A stretch of 43,579 nt of DNA from CAZTII01 sp964613305 (GCA_964613305.1 CAZTII010000009.1:1-43579); one strand, 5' to 3'. Positions 6,831 through 17,381 are shown, counted from the stretch's first letter. Notes: generated by a model from the sequence alone, not told the origin. Numbers and translations: made by a program.

Positions 6831-9800
6831 CTAATGTTTTCTTCGTTTAGCGAAGAATAAATAGATAGCAGTTGCCGCAACTGTTCCACCCACTACAACT
6901 ACAACTAAACCACTGTTTCCTTCTGTTTTCTCTTCTTTAGGTTGCTCAACACTTGGTTCCACCGGTTTTATTGTTGGTGTTACTACAGGTGTTGGTGTAG
7001 CTGTTGGTTGAACTACAGTTACTACTTCTTCTTTTATTGTAGTAGTTACTAATTTTTTCTTCATTGGATATGTCGGTTTCTTTTCTTCTACAGCAACTGT
7101 CTCATCTGCATTTTTCACGTAATAAGTACTTGCTTCGCTTGCCATAAAATAGTCATTACCTACATACTTCAATGTAATTGTATGCTTACCTGCTCCAAAG
7201 TACGTAGTTTCAAAAATAAAGTCAGTATCAACATTGATGCCACTTACTTTCTCTTGAAGTAAAATGCCATCAACGTATAATTGCATCGTTTTAGTTTCGT
7301 CATTGATTGTATCTTGTAATAGTTTATCGTAATCACTAATACTTCCTTTTACGACAATATACGTTCCATCATTAATTACAACTTCTACTCCTTGTTTAAA
7401 TGTCGATAAACTTTTTGCTACAGTAAAGCTAAATTCGTTACTTTCAACTGTAAACACTTTTTGCTTGCTGTTAATAGTTGTAGCAACACATTTGTATAAA
7501 GTAGTTCCACTAACTCGTTTACTACTCAACACTAATTCTTTCTCTTTCGAAATAGATTTAAAGTTTTCCCCTACTTTTTCAAACCATTCATACGTAATTA
7601 AGGCATTTGGATTTTCCTTAACTTTTGCCACAGGTGTCACTACAACATCCTTATTACCATAAACAACACGAATATCATCAATCTTATTTATAGTTATATC
7701 ATTCTTAATTTGATTAATCGTAAGAACAATAGTTCTAGTATTACCATTTTCAGCTGTAAGAATAACTTCACACACTTTTTCATCCGTTAAATTCAATGTC
7801 ACAATACCACTAGAATTCACTTCTGTTTCTTGACTATCATACTTAACCTTTACTTTAGTCGTTGCACTTGCCGCCGAAACAACTAACGACGTTGTCTTTT
7901 CATCAACTACATTGACTGTTAATTGATCATCAACGATATCTTCTTTTGTCTTATCTTCAATGTTTAGTGCATTTAATTCAACATTATTATCTTCAGTTTC
8001 TTTATTTGCAAACACAACTTCTACAGTTACATCACTTTTCACATTTTCAAAGATAAACTCAGATTCTTTTCTCTCTTCTGGCTGTAACGTTAATAATCCA
8101 TTTGTCTTCATTAATGTTTCTTGATATCCGACGATTCGTCCCTCAGAATCTTTTAATAATACTGATAAATTACCACTCGCATTATTTTTAATCGAACAAT
8201 TAAGTACAGATACATCAATTATCATTTTATTTTCTTCGTTACGACGACTTGTAGTCAATAATACTGGTGTGGTTGAATCTTGTAACAAGGATTCAAGAAT
8301 AATCGCTTTTCTGTTGTTGTCATGACTTAATTCAATCATTTCAACCATTTCATTATTTTCCTTAACTTCCAACCAACACTTCACATACATTGGAATACCT
8401 TCTTTAACAATCTCACCATCTTCGTTGATATATGGTTTGACCTTTTTATCTCCATCAGAAAATTCCTTATTCATTAGTTCCATCATATTAACATCAAACA
8501 CTGCAGTATAGCGACCATCATCAAGCAATGCGTAGTCATTTTTATGAATAGTCTCTTCTTTAAATGGATCAGTACAGTCATTATCGTAATATAACCCAAC
8601 CTTAACCGTACCAGTAAAATCTTTTAATTTGGAATCGCTTAAATTGTATAAAGTAAAGTGTAATGTACGCTTACCATTTTCTTGTTTCACTACACTTTCC
8701 TTACTACTAACACCAAGATCATAATATTCAAACAATAAATTTTGTTCGTATTTAGCTTTAGAACTATTCACAAACGTTGCTTCAACTTTCGCCGTTGTAT
8801 TACTAATTTTAGTCGGAATAACATAATACGCAACAAGTGTCTTTTTCTCACCTGGTTTTAATACTTGGTTAATCTCTGTCTTTTGGTCACCGATTGTCAC
8901 ATCCACTTTGTTAATATCACATGTGCCTTGATTACTAAGAGTAACGGACACTGCATTTTCAACACCTGACTTCACATTAGGAAAATCAGGAACAATACTT
9001 TCCACCTCAATCGCATCAATAAAGTATCCGCTACCTTGATAAATGGAAGTTGTTTGTTTTGGCAAATTCACATTTGTAACTTTTTCATTATCACTTACCG
9101 CAACAACCTCAGTAGACGTATTATCGTAGAATGTGCCTAACACAACCATTTCTATTGACTTATCGCTATCAACAACGAATCCATCAAATTGATTTACCGT
9201 TGTATTCAGATCCATATCCATAATTTTTTGGGCACTAGTTAAACCAATTTTATCATTATCATATGTAAAGCGAACAGCAGCGATTTCATGGCTACTAGCT
9301 TCCATTTCCTTTGTTTTTTCGCTTATTGCAAGTTGACTCCAAATAATCGATAAATCTGTAATATTTTTTCCATTCTTAACAAAACGGAAATTATTAGAAA
9401 TCACAGTTTTGTCATTTAACATTTCAGAACAATGATCAACAAAACCTAATTTACGATTACCTTCAGTATCAAATGCCGCTAAACGAATATCATGAACTTG
9501 ACTTCCTTGAAGTGTTTGAAGACTATACCATCCCATAACAAAGACTTCTTCATTATTCATCGTCACTGTACGAATTTGCGGACATTCATCCAAATCACTA
9601 TCATTTGTTAGACGAGTAAATCGTTGTATTCCGCTGTTAACTAAAGCACTATATATTTCTTGTTGGCTAGTTAATAAGCCATTCCCATCATGTTTAACCC
9701 CATTACCCTCATCAATAACATAACCTACTAAGGCATTTCCATTACTTGCCATAGTAACATTCAAGCCTTTAATCACACCTTTTAGACCATCATATAAAAC

Positions 9801-12800
9801 ATATGCATCTTGCCATTGTTCATTACGATATTCTTTAATCATCAAAACATTCGAATCATTACGCCAAACAACAACACGTTCGCTACCATTAGTCGCAATC
9901 ACTGGACTTGTATCAGAAGTAGTATTTTCCGTAAGTTGTTCAACATGCCATTGACCATCTTTTTTACTTGCGACCATAAGTTCAGATGAATTCATCATCA
10001 TTGTTTGAATGTTTTCATTCACTTGTTCTCCTGGTTCAGTTACAAGAGGTTTTTCTTTCAATCGCGAGAACGCAACGACCGCTTTATCTCCAACTCCACT
10101 AGCGCTAACATAAAAATCACCATAACCATCATCCGACAAAATAGTACCTTGTGCATACGTATTATTATCACGATTACTTACCGCAACTCGTAAACTAGTA
10201 ATATTAGCTTTCCCTTGATCATCTAAGTAAAACATCATCATTCCATCATCAGACAACACAGGATTTGCTTCTGGATAGCTTGCTTGAAGTATTTTTTTAC
10301 TTTTATCTTTTGGTTGTAAGAAGGCAAAGAAACCATCATTTGGATGCCATTCTTGTTCAGAAACATAGCTTTTATCCATAATGGATGTTGGGACATCCAC
10401 ATAATAAATATCTGAATCAATATCTTTAGCACTCAACAACGATTGAACTTCACCATTTCGAACATACGTCCCATCTTTAACACTATTCCAATACTGCATA
10501 ATTAAGTCGTAATGGGTACTTTTAACATTCGCAAAATCTACCGATTTAGAAACTAAAATCTTTTCATAGGAGATAAACAATAATTTCGCTTGGAACTTAA
10601 CTCCTACGTCACCCCTTACCTTTAATATATACCCCACATGAGGATTCTGGTTAGCCGCTTTGAGTATATCAAATTGGAAATCAGCTGATACTTGCCCAAA
10701 TACTCCAATTTTCATCGCAAACACGGAATAATCAAAACCAAGACCACCAAAGGCTTGAACATAAGCATTAATACGAATATTAATCAAATAATCATTTACC
10801 TTTAATTTATTGTTTACGGCAACATTAAATGTAACAACACCACTAGCTCCAGCACCAAGAGAAACGAAGAATGGGATTGGTCCTGCCATCATATTCATCG
10901 TATATGTATAACTCATACCATAACCAGCTGACGCTTTACCAGTCAAGATGACATGTTTCCAACTACTAGTTGCTTCATCATAATAAATTCGTGTTTCCAT
11001 CGCTCCACTTAACGTTACACTATGTCCAGTATTGGAAACACCTTTAGAACCACTTGTAAGTGCCTTATTAAGATCTTTTACGCCTTGACTCCACTCTTTA
11101 CTAGCTTTTTTTGCGTATCCTTTAAAACCACCCTTAGCAAACGCCTTCATATCACTAAAACCTGGTCCTGGATCTAAATCACTCTCACGCGTGACATCTG
11201 ATTGAAAACCAGTTACATTGTCATTTTGAATGGAATCGTATCCTATATAAACTAATCCTTTAAATACAAGTGGATCACTTGTAGGAATAAGTTTCAAATG
11301 CAATAGAGGATTATCAATACTTAAAGCACTAACTGCTGTTAGACCTCCCGAAATAAGACTATTGCCAAATCCAGGTGAACCAATAGTAGATGTTAGACTT
11401 GTCAATAAACTACTACCAATTTTTTTGATATTTGCTTCACTATTTACTTGCGTATTATCTAAAGCATTCAGTAAACGCCATGGCAAATCCTCTTGTCGTA
11501 TCGTAGTACCACTAGCATTTACATATTTCATTGTTAAAGCACTAGAAGCTAAAGAACCAATATTTAAATGAGTCAATTGTGCTTGATTCAGAGGAACACT
11601 GTGTTCTAACCAAACAAACTTCGTAAAAGAAGCCGATGTCGTTTGATTCAATAGAGCCTTGCCGTTACTCATCATTGTGATAGTTGATACTTTATCAGTA
11701 TCCATCGAGACAATTAATGTTTTTAAATCATATGTAGGAAACATCGAGCTAGGCCCAGAACTTTTCGTTGTACCTAGAACGTCCACTGTCATAACCTCAT
11801 TGTCCAATACTTGACTAATCATCGCGTTTGAAGTTTGATTGTTTGAAAGAGATTTACGTTCAAAAATCAATTCACCTGAAACTAAAGAATCAACCGCATT
11901 CAACTTCCCTTCATATTCTACTAAAATTGGTAAACTATTATTAATAGCGATTTCTAATACAATCTTAATGTTATCAGTAGAATCAACTGGTCGTCCACTT
12001 CCATCATCAAGCTGTGTAATGTCATAGTTAAATTGATATTTACCATTATTAAACTGCACAACATAATCATCCGTCTTACCATTAGATTGATGATTAACTA
12101 ATGCATCTTGACAATAAACACCATTACGATACACGCCACTTCTAATTCTTGCTTCTCCTGTATAATTAGAACCATCACTATTTTTAATATAGACTGGTAG
12201 TGACGCAACTTTACGTAATGTAAATGAATTTTGTGGATAAAGCTCGAGACTCAACGGATTTTGTTCTCTAGAAACTAGACGTTCTTGAGTCAACGTTCCT
12301 ACGTATTTATTTCCATCATACGTCGAATCTAGAAGAACATCACTACAAATTCCGTTTTCTTCAAAAATAGCGGCTTGACCCTTATCGTTAGAAGTAACTG
12401 TCTTTAAAGTACCATCTTTATCCTTATAAGTAAGAATTGTTGTGGTAGCTGGAAACACTTGGAATAAATACAATTTATCTTTTAATGTTTCGACCTTAAT
12501 TTCTTCTTCAGCCTTTAAAGCTCCATTACTCAATTTATGTAAAACCGATAAAACAGTTGTACCATCTTTTTTACCACTCAGTAAGAACTTACTTAATGGT
12601 GAATACGTCACATCACTTGATACCATTATTTGTTGATTAGCACCAACTTCAGTCATATCAACAATTGATTTATCCTCAACACCATTTTTTGTCTTTGTTG
12701 ACCAAACCATACGGTCAATAATATCATTCCATTGTTGACCTTTAGCCTTAATAGACACCATCGCCTGTAAATTAATATCACGCTTTAAGTTAAGAATTTC

Positions 12801-15800
12801 TTCTTGACTCATCTTTTTAATACGTTCAACATTTGAAAGAACAGCCGTATCACCATCTACTTTAACACGATCACTCGCCTCTACAATAATATCCAAACAA
12901 TCTTTATCATACACAGTCAATGTATACGCGTCACGACTAAAACTACCATCATTAGCATTTTTAACTTCAACAAATACATCATACGTATTTCTAAAACCAT
13001 TTGTCACCGAAAGTGGAATGTTAACTAAACCAGTATCTGCAGAAGGTACATCAGTAATATTTTGAATCAATTGTTTTGTTTCATTATTGTACACTGTCAT
13101 TTTAAAACTTGTGCCACTATTCACTCTATCAACATGACTTAGCTCATAACCTACATCAAACGTTGTAGTCTCATCAGTAATATAATAAGATGTTGGTTTT
13201 TTAAGTGTTACTACCGCTGGCTTACTACGAACAAAAACCTTCATATCTTTTTTAGCGGCAACTTCTTCACCGTCATACGTAGAAGTAACACTAATAGTAT
13301 AACTAGCATTGTCGCCCTGGGACACAGCACTCAAACCACTAAAAGTGTGTACTTGATTAGGCCAAGTGTTTAAGTCACCTTTATTTTTAGGATCAAACTT
13401 TAACACTTTATCTTCAACCAATTCACCTTTACTATTCTTCACCTTAATTGAAAACTCTGTTGTTTTCTCTTCACCATTCTTAGAAACTAAGTTACTCGCA
13501 AAACGAACAACAACATCATCACCTTCAACTATAGAAACTTTATCCAAACCAAAACGAATATAAGGATTAGAACCTTCAACAATTGTCAATGCTTCAGTAG
13601 AATTACTTTTATAGTCATCACCTTGATATTGTGTTAAACCACCATTTTTAGCAACTGCATAAAAAGAAACAGTTCCCGCTTTATTAATAGAAATAGCACC
13701 ACTACTATCAATCGTCGCAACATTGTCATCGCTTGATTTCCACTCAATTTGTTTCCACGTAACATTTGTATCTAAAATTGTCGATGTTAGCTTTAAATCA
13801 GTCGGAGCATCATTAAGATTAATGGTCTTACTAGGCCAAGAAGTCACAGAAGAAATTTGAATATTTCGTCCTAATAATGGGACTGGCGGATTTACACTAA
13901 ACGAACAATATTTGCCAAAAACAATACCATTTTTAGAAACAACATTATTATTAACATTGATTTCAAACAGCTCAACAACAAAGTTATTTTGTAAAGAATC
14001 TAAAGGAACATCCATTGTAGCAACTAATTTAGACGCATTTTGAACATCATCAAAAGTGAGTGGAACTAATGTCTTTCCACCATCAATACTCATCGCCACT
14101 TTATCACTATGCAATCCACTAGCATCAGAATACGAACTCAATAAAAAGTCTCGACCTTCTAAAGGTAATTCGATAGAAACATCCACATTTACTTGAGTTA
14201 CACCTGTTTTTTCATTGTAAACAGGAGAATATACTGAAGCACTACTTGGCGTATTTAAAGCAGTTAACAAGGTCGGAGTTTTAATTTTAACCACCGGTTT
14301 ATATTCGTTACTATCATTAACCATAACAAAATTAGATAAATCTTTAGCACCTTTAATATTAGTAACAGTAAGTTGAGTATCATTGGCACCTACCTTATAC
14401 ATAAACGTTTGTACCTTACTAAATCCCTCAGCAGAACCCTCTGAACAAACAAGTGTTTTTCCGTTGACATCAATGGTTATATCTTTGCCAAAAACAGGTT
14501 CCGAAAACTCAACCATCACTGGAATTAATTGTCCGTAATAAAAGGAATACGTCTTTGGAGTAGTAACTGATGCGACTGTAGGAACAGCCATATCAACAAA
14601 ATTTAAAGTATCGATACGTGTTTGAAATTCCACATGTTGTGAGGCTTGAGCTCTGTTTTCTACAATTCTTTTAGATGTGATTTTTAAATCTAAAAACTGC
14701 TTATTCGCCAATGGGGCAACAAATGTAGTATCATTATCTAATATAGTATCATCCAATGTAACAACTCTATTAGCAGAGCCGAACATATACCAATCAGAGT
14801 CATCATCATTATACGCTAATGAAAACGTTGATAGATTTTCACATTTAACCCCGCGATAATCCGTATACGATTTAAGTCCTTCTCCCGTTCCACTAACATG
14901 ACTTAAAATTCCATCCTCTACCCATGTTTTTATTAGACCCAAGTAGTTATATTTCAAATGAATAGTACTACCTGTAACCGGTGAATCAATTACATAAATT
15001 GGTTTAATGTTTTCTGTAGTGAAAGGCTTCGCTGAAAATCCAACCTTATTTGAAGGAATTTGACCATCTTGATCCGTTAAAAACTCTTCACAACTAAAGT
15101 CGTTCCCCACATCGAAAAATGTATCAATTCCAGAAAAACGATAATTTATTGCTTCACTTCCAACATTATCAAACCTATAATTAAACTCATATCCACCTAT
15201 TCTCTCAGGTTGAAAAGTACTACTAAAATTCCAATTATACGGTACTTTAATTAAACCATTTTCTCTATTCAAAGTATAAACAAATTCTTTTTGCACTGAA
15301 ACAACAATTGTTGTAAAATCAACATCATTATCAAACAATGCGTTCTTTAAATTAGATAATTGCACCGTAAAATGACGTTTCCCATTCCAACGTTCATCAC
15401 TAGCAATACTTTGAATTTTAATAATTTTACTACTTTCAACTTTTTCAAAACTAATGGTTCCACTTTTTGTATTGTTAATCGTACCGCTAACAGTACCATC
15501 AATTACATCATAATTTAATGTTATGTCTGATGTTGCAGCGTGAGCAAGAGAAAGAGTTACTTCTACAGCTTCACCATTTTTAACTGTTACATGTTGTGCA
15601 ACACTTACTCGTTGATGATGGTCAACTCCAGAAGGAAACACTAATTGACTAGCGCCGGCATTAGGCTCTAGAAAAATTCCACCTTCACGTTGCATTTGAT
15701 TCGCAATACTTTCAATGGAAGAAAGTTGTTCTTTTGTATAATTGTATTTATCATTAAAATACTCTTTTTCAATTCGTTTTACTTCTTTTTCAATATTCAT

Positions 15801-16334
15801 CATTACTTCAAAGTCTTTTAAAGTAATTGGTGTTGAATCTCCTATCGTGATTAATTGATTTTTATCAACTTCAGGATTTTCTAACATCATTAAAAGCTCA
15901 GAAACATTCGTTGATCGTTTATTTCCACCACGTTTAATATTCCATGACTGTTTACTTCCACTTTCAGTCATCAAATCATACGTCTTTAAAAACAACAATA
16001 AATCTTTAACTGATTCAATAGTTTGTCCGTTAATAGAAACATTGTCTATTGTTTCATTATCAATATATCGTTGAAGTAATTGCTTAGGAGTAATATCTTC
16101 ATCATTTACCTTCAACATAAAATCGCCACTTAATACATTATCAACTAATAAATTCACATGTTTTAATAACGCAATCATTTCAATAGCCACTTCACTTGGA
16201 CAAGCACGCTCATTAACGATTAACACTTCTTTATTGATACTTGCCACATCATTAAAAGAAAGATTTTGAATTGATTCTGTTATCGTTAAATTTTTCGCAA
16301 AATTTTCAATAACTTTCCCCTCTTCATCAATCAA
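6831..16334 (-). CDS. Giant modular surface protein, main reading frame (5' end interrupted)
   Basis: The longest frame in the window. With its upstream part (ATG at 16532) it would encode ~3,233 residues, but TAA at 16401-16403 cuts it at codon 44; the 16334 start is only a TTG with no ribosome site. In restored numbering I see a Calx-beta-like domain (~310-415), many beta-sandwich Ig-like segments including a Big_2-type domain (~900-960, VTW..SSDDNVATID..G), an unusual Gly- and aromatic-rich region (~1795-1930), a propeller-like stretch of repeated 'LSDDG/TNGSERVVVW' blades (~2070-2345), CARDB-like domains (~2500-2680), a cadherin-like sandwich, Ig-like and Big_3_5-like domains (~2880-3144), a Thr/Pro stalk, one membrane segment and KRRKH. 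No LPXTG motif precedes the anchor, so it is probably held by the transmembrane helix. Function unknown; adhesion or polymer binding is plausible. Confidence 0.8.
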   Translation of the reverse strand: MIDEEGKVIENFAKNLTITESIQNLSFNDVASINKEVLIVNERACPSEVAIEMIALLKHVNLLVDNVLSGDFMLKVNDEDITPKQLLQRYIDNETIDNVSINGQTIESVKDLLLFLKTYDLMTESGSKQSWNIKRGGNKRSTNVSELLMMLENPEVDKNQLITIGDSTPITLKDFEVMMNIEKEVKRIEKEYFNDKYNYTKEQLSSIESIANQMQREGGIFLEPNAGASQLVFPSGVDHHQRVSVAQHVTVKNGEAVEVTLSLAHAATSDITLNYDVIDGTVSGTINNTKSGTISFEKVESSKIIKIQSIASDERWNGKRHFTVQLSNLKNALFDNDVDFTTIVVSVQKEFVYTLNRENGLIKVPYNWNFSSTFQPERIGGYEFNYRFDNVGSEAINYRFSGIDTFFDVGNDFSCEEFLTDQDGQIPSNKVGFSAKPFTTENIKPIYVIDSPVTGSTIHLKYNYLGLIKTWVEDGILSHVSGTGEGLKSYTDYRGVKCENLSTFSLAYNDDDSDWYMFGSANRVVTLDDTILDNDTTFVAPLANKQFLDLKITSKRIVENRAQASQHVEFQTRIDTLNFVDMAVPTVASVTTPKTYSFYYGQLIPVMVEFSEPVFGKDITIDVNGKTLVCSEGSAEGFSKVQTFMYKVGANDTQLTVTNIKGAKDLSNFVMVNDSNEYKPVVKIKTPTLLTALNTPSSASVYSPVYNEKTGVTQVNVDVSIELPLEGRDFLLSSYSDASGLHSDKVAMSIDGGKTLVPLTFDDVQNASKLVATMDVPLDSLQNNFVVELFEINVNNNVVSKNGIVFGKYCSFSVNPPVPLLGRNIQISSVTSWPSKTINLNDAPTDLKLTSTILDTNVTWKQIEWKSSDDNVATIDSSGAISINKAGTVSFYAVAKNGGLTQYQGDDYKSNSTEALTIVEGSNPYIRFGLDKVSIVEGDDVVVRFASNLVSKNGEEKTTEFSIKVKNSKGELVEDKVLKFDPKNKGDLNTWPNQVHTFSGLSAVSQGDNASYTISVTSTYDGEEVAAKKDMKVFVRSKPAVVTLKKPTSYYITDETTTFDVGYELSHVDRVNSGTSFKMTVYNNETKQLIQNITDVPSADTGLVNIPLSVTNGFRNTYDVFVEVKNANDGSFSRDAYTLTVYDKDCLDIIVEASDRVKVDGDTAVLSNVERIKKMSQEEILNLKRDINLQAMVSIKAKGQQWNDIIDRMVWSTKTKNGVEDKSIVDMTEVGANQQIMVSSDVTYSPLSKFLLSGKKDGTTVLSVLHKLSNGALKAEEEIKVETLKDKLYLFQVFPATTTILTYKDKDGTLKTVTSNDKGQAAIFEENGICSDVLLDSTYDGNKYVGTLTQERLVSREQNPLSLELYPQNSFTLRKVASLPVYIKNSDGSNYTGEARIRSGVYRNGVYCQDALVNHQSNGKTDDYVVQFNNGKYQFNYDITQLDDGSGRPVDSTDNIKIVLEIAINNSLPILVEYEGKLNAVDSLVSGELIFERKSLSNNQTSNAMISQVLDNEVMTVDVLGTTKSSGPSSMFPTYDLKTLIVSMDTDKVSTITMMSNGKALLNQTTSASFTKFVWLEHSVPLNQAQLTHLNIGSLASSALTMKYVNASGTTIRQEDLPWRLLNALDNTQVNSEANIKKIGSSLLTSLTSTIGSPGFGNSLISGGLTAVSALSIDNPLLHLKLIPTSDPLVFKGLVYIGYDSIQNDNVTGFQSDVTRESDLDPGPGFSDMKAFAKGGFKGYAKKASKEWSQGVKDLNKALTSGSKGVSNTGHSVTLSGAMETRIYYDEATSSWKHVILTGKASAGYGMSYTYTMNMMAGPIPFFVSLGAGASGVVTFNVAVNNKLKVNDYLINIRINAYVQAFGGLGFDYSVFAMKIGVFGQVSADFQFDILKAANQNPHVGYILKVRGDVGVKFQAKLLFISYEKILVSKSVDFANVKSTHYDLIMQYWNSVKDGTYVRNGEVQSLLSAKDIDSDIYYVDVPTSIMDKSYVSEQEWHPNDGFFAFLQPKDKSKKILQASYPEANPVLSDDGMMMFYLDDQGKANITSLRVAVSNRDNNTYAQGTILSDDGYGDFYVSASGVGDKAVVAFSRLKEKPLVTEPGEQVNENIQTMMMNSSELMVASKKDGQWHVEQLTENTTSDTSPVIATNGSERVVVWRNDSNVLMIKEYRNEQWQDAYVLYDGLKGVIKGLNVTMASNGNALVGYVIDEGNGVKHDGNGLLTSQQEIYSALVNSGIQRFTRLTNDSDLDECPQIRTVTMNNEEVFVMGWYSLQTLQGSQVHDIRLAAFDTEGNRKLGFVDHCSEMLNDKTVISNNFRFVKNGKNITDLSIIWSQLAISEKTKEMEASSHEIAAVRFTYDNDKIGLTSAQKIMDMDLNTTVNQFDGFVVDSDKSIEMVVLGTFYDNTSTEVVAVSDNEKVTNVNLPKQTTSIYQGSGYFIDAIEVESIVPDFPNVKSGVENAVSVTLSNQGTCDINKVDVTIGDQKTEINQVLKPGEKKTLVAYYVIPTKISNTTAKVEATFVNSSKAKYEQNLLFEYYDLGVSSKESVVKQENGKRTLHFTLYNLSDSKLKDFTGTVKVGLYYDNDCTDPFKEETIHKNDYALLDDGRYTAVFDVNMMELMNKEFSDGDKKVKPYINEDGEIVKEGIPMYVKCWLEVKENNEMVEMIELSHDNNRKAIILESLLQDSTTPVLLTTSRRNEENKMIIDVSVLNCSIKNNASGNLSVLLKDSEGRIVGYQETLMKTNGLLTLQPEERKESEFIFENVKSDVTVEVVFANKETEDNNVELNALNIEDKTKEDIVDDQLTVNVVDEKTTSLVVSAASATTKVKVKYDSQETEVNSSGIVTLNLTDEKVCEVILTAENGNTRTIVLTINQIKNDITINKIDDIRVVYGNKDVVVTPVAKVKENPNALITYEWFEKVGENFKSISKEKELVLSSKRVSGTTLYKCVATTINSKQKVFTVESNEFSFTVAKSLSTFKQGVEVVINDGTYIVVKGSISDYDKLLQDTINDETKTMQLYVDGILLQEKVSGINVDTDFIFETTYFGAGKHTITLKYVGNDYFMASEASTYYVKNADETVAVEEKKPTYPMKKKLVTTTIKEEVVTVVQPTATPTPVVTPTIKPVEPSVEQPKEEKTEGNSGLVVVVVGGTVAATAIYLFFAKRRKH

Positions 16335-16400
16335 ACCATTTTCCTTTAATAGAGAATAGGCTTCTTCCGCAGTTTTTTCATCACCCCAAAATTCGGTTAA

Positions 16401-16532
16401 TTACTTCAAAACATCGTCATTTTGTTCGCGACTATTTCCTTCAATTCCCGCATATACCGTTAATGGTACACTTGTAAACATTAAAAGAAATGACAACAAT
16501 GAAATCATAATTTTATTTAGTAATTTTTTCAT
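16401..16532 (-). pseudogene. 5' fragment of giant surface protein: signal peptide, then in-frame TAA
   Basis: ATG 16530-16532, preceded by AGGGGG, opens a 43-codon frame: KK, a 20-residue hydrophobic core, then TVYA, a good signal peptidase I site, and about 15 further residues. TAA at 16401-16403 ends it. The same frame continues without a break through FWGDEKTAEEAYSLL into the 3167-codon frame, so this is the true start of the giant gene. A single substitution (for example CAA to TAA) explains it. Confidence 0.82.
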
Positions 16533-16557
16533 ATTTCCCCCTGGATTTATTTACTTA

Positions 16558-16566
16558 ATTGTATCA
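16558..16566 (-). promoter_or_regulatory. Extended -10 promoter of the giant gene
   Basis: Minus strand TGATACAAT, an extended -10, about 25 bases before the start ATG at 16532. No clear -35; a T-rich stretch lies upstream. Confidence 0.5.
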
Positions 16567-16640
16567 TAACCATAAAAAAAAGAAAGTAAAAATATGATAA
16601 AATTGTTGTCATTACATTATGTTGTTTTTATCTTAAAATT

Positions 16641-16670
16641 AAAAAACACTGTGTTTTATCACAGTGTTTT
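16641..16670 (-). terminator. Terminator of FMN-binding/rhodanese operon
   Basis: Minus strand AAAACACTGTG, 6-base loop, CACAGTGTTTT makes an 11-pair stem running into T residues, 9 bases after the rhodanese stop codon. It insulates the module from the giant gene. Confidence 0.88.
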
Positions 16671-16678
16671 CTCGTTAA

Positions 16679-17362
16679 CTATTTCTTTTTATTTAATCCT
16701 TCAAATGAATATGTTGCATTCACTTTAAATTCTAATGTATCTACAGTAAGGTCTTTAAATTCAGGTGTAGTATATTGACCCATACCACCAACGTTATAAA
16801 TCTTAGTCATATCGTATCCTTTAGCTTCAAGGATTTTCATCATTTGAACAACACGTCCGCCACCTTGGCACATTAAGAAGATAGTTTTATCTTTAGGGAA
16901 TAATACTTCAAGTAAAGCATCAGATTCTTCGTAAGTAGCTGTTAATGCGTCTAATTTACCACCGTATAATTGTGGTTTTGTATCATCTTTTCCAGCTTCT
17001 TCGTTATAGATATAAGCAAAGAAAGGAATAACTTCAAAGTTTCTTAAGTGTTTTTGGCTATAATCAACATAATCTCTTAAATCAATATAAATTACATCAT
17101 TACGGCCTACAAAGTTAAATAAGTTTGACGCATTAATGCTTGAACAAGCTGGATTGTAAACTCCTGCTTTACAAGCTTCATCAGCACCATCTTTAGTCGG
17201 TTTATACATTTTGGTAGTATCGATAGTTGCTGGTAGAGCTGCAGGTGCTGCTACTTCCGTTGTTGCTGGTTTGTTTTCTTCTGGTTTAACTTCAGCTGGT
17301 TTTTGAGCACCGCACCCTACTAGTAATAATAGAGCTAATGCCGATAATAATAATTTTTTCAT
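16679..17362 (-). CDS. Rhodanese-like lipoprotein with catalytic cysteine
   Basis: 227 residues. A lipoprotein signal peptide ends in lipobox LVGC (Cys17), then a Lys/Pro/Glu linker and one rhodanese domain (~75-220). The domain shows VIYIDLRDYVDY (entry strand and acidic cluster, 90-101), and the active-site loop LMCQGGGR with Cys165, followed by YNVGGMGQY. Rhodaneses carry persulfide sulfur on this Cys; here the domain would sit outside the cytoplasmic membrane. It begins 20 bases after the FMN-binding lipoprotein gene on the same strand, with GGGAGAG upstream, and has a paralogue lacking the Cys at 19571. Extra cysteines at 64 and 73 may form a disulfide. The acceptor is unknown. Confidence 0.86.
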   Translation of the reverse strand: MKKLLLSALALLLLVGCGAQKPAEVKPEENKPATTEVAAPAALPATIDTTKMYKPTKDGADEACKAGVYNPACSSINASNLFNFVGRNDVIYIDLRDYVDYSQKHLRNFEVIPFFAYIYNEEAGKDDTKPQLYGGKLDALTATYEESDALLEVLFPKDKTIFLMCQGGGRVVQMMKILEAKGYDMTKIYNVGGMGQYTTPEFKDLTVDTLEFKVNATYSFEGLNKKK

Positions 17363-17381
17363 GTTTTCTCTCCCTTAGATT

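Noticed and set aside
16332..16334. TTG as true start of the giant protein
   Set aside because: No ribosome site or signal peptide there; a good signal peptide lies in the same frame upstream beyond the TAA.
5710..16403. Reassignment of TAA to a sense codon
   Set aside because: TAA is the terminal stop of many intact genes here (DegV, ddl, alr and others), and TAG and TGA also end genes, so the code is standard.
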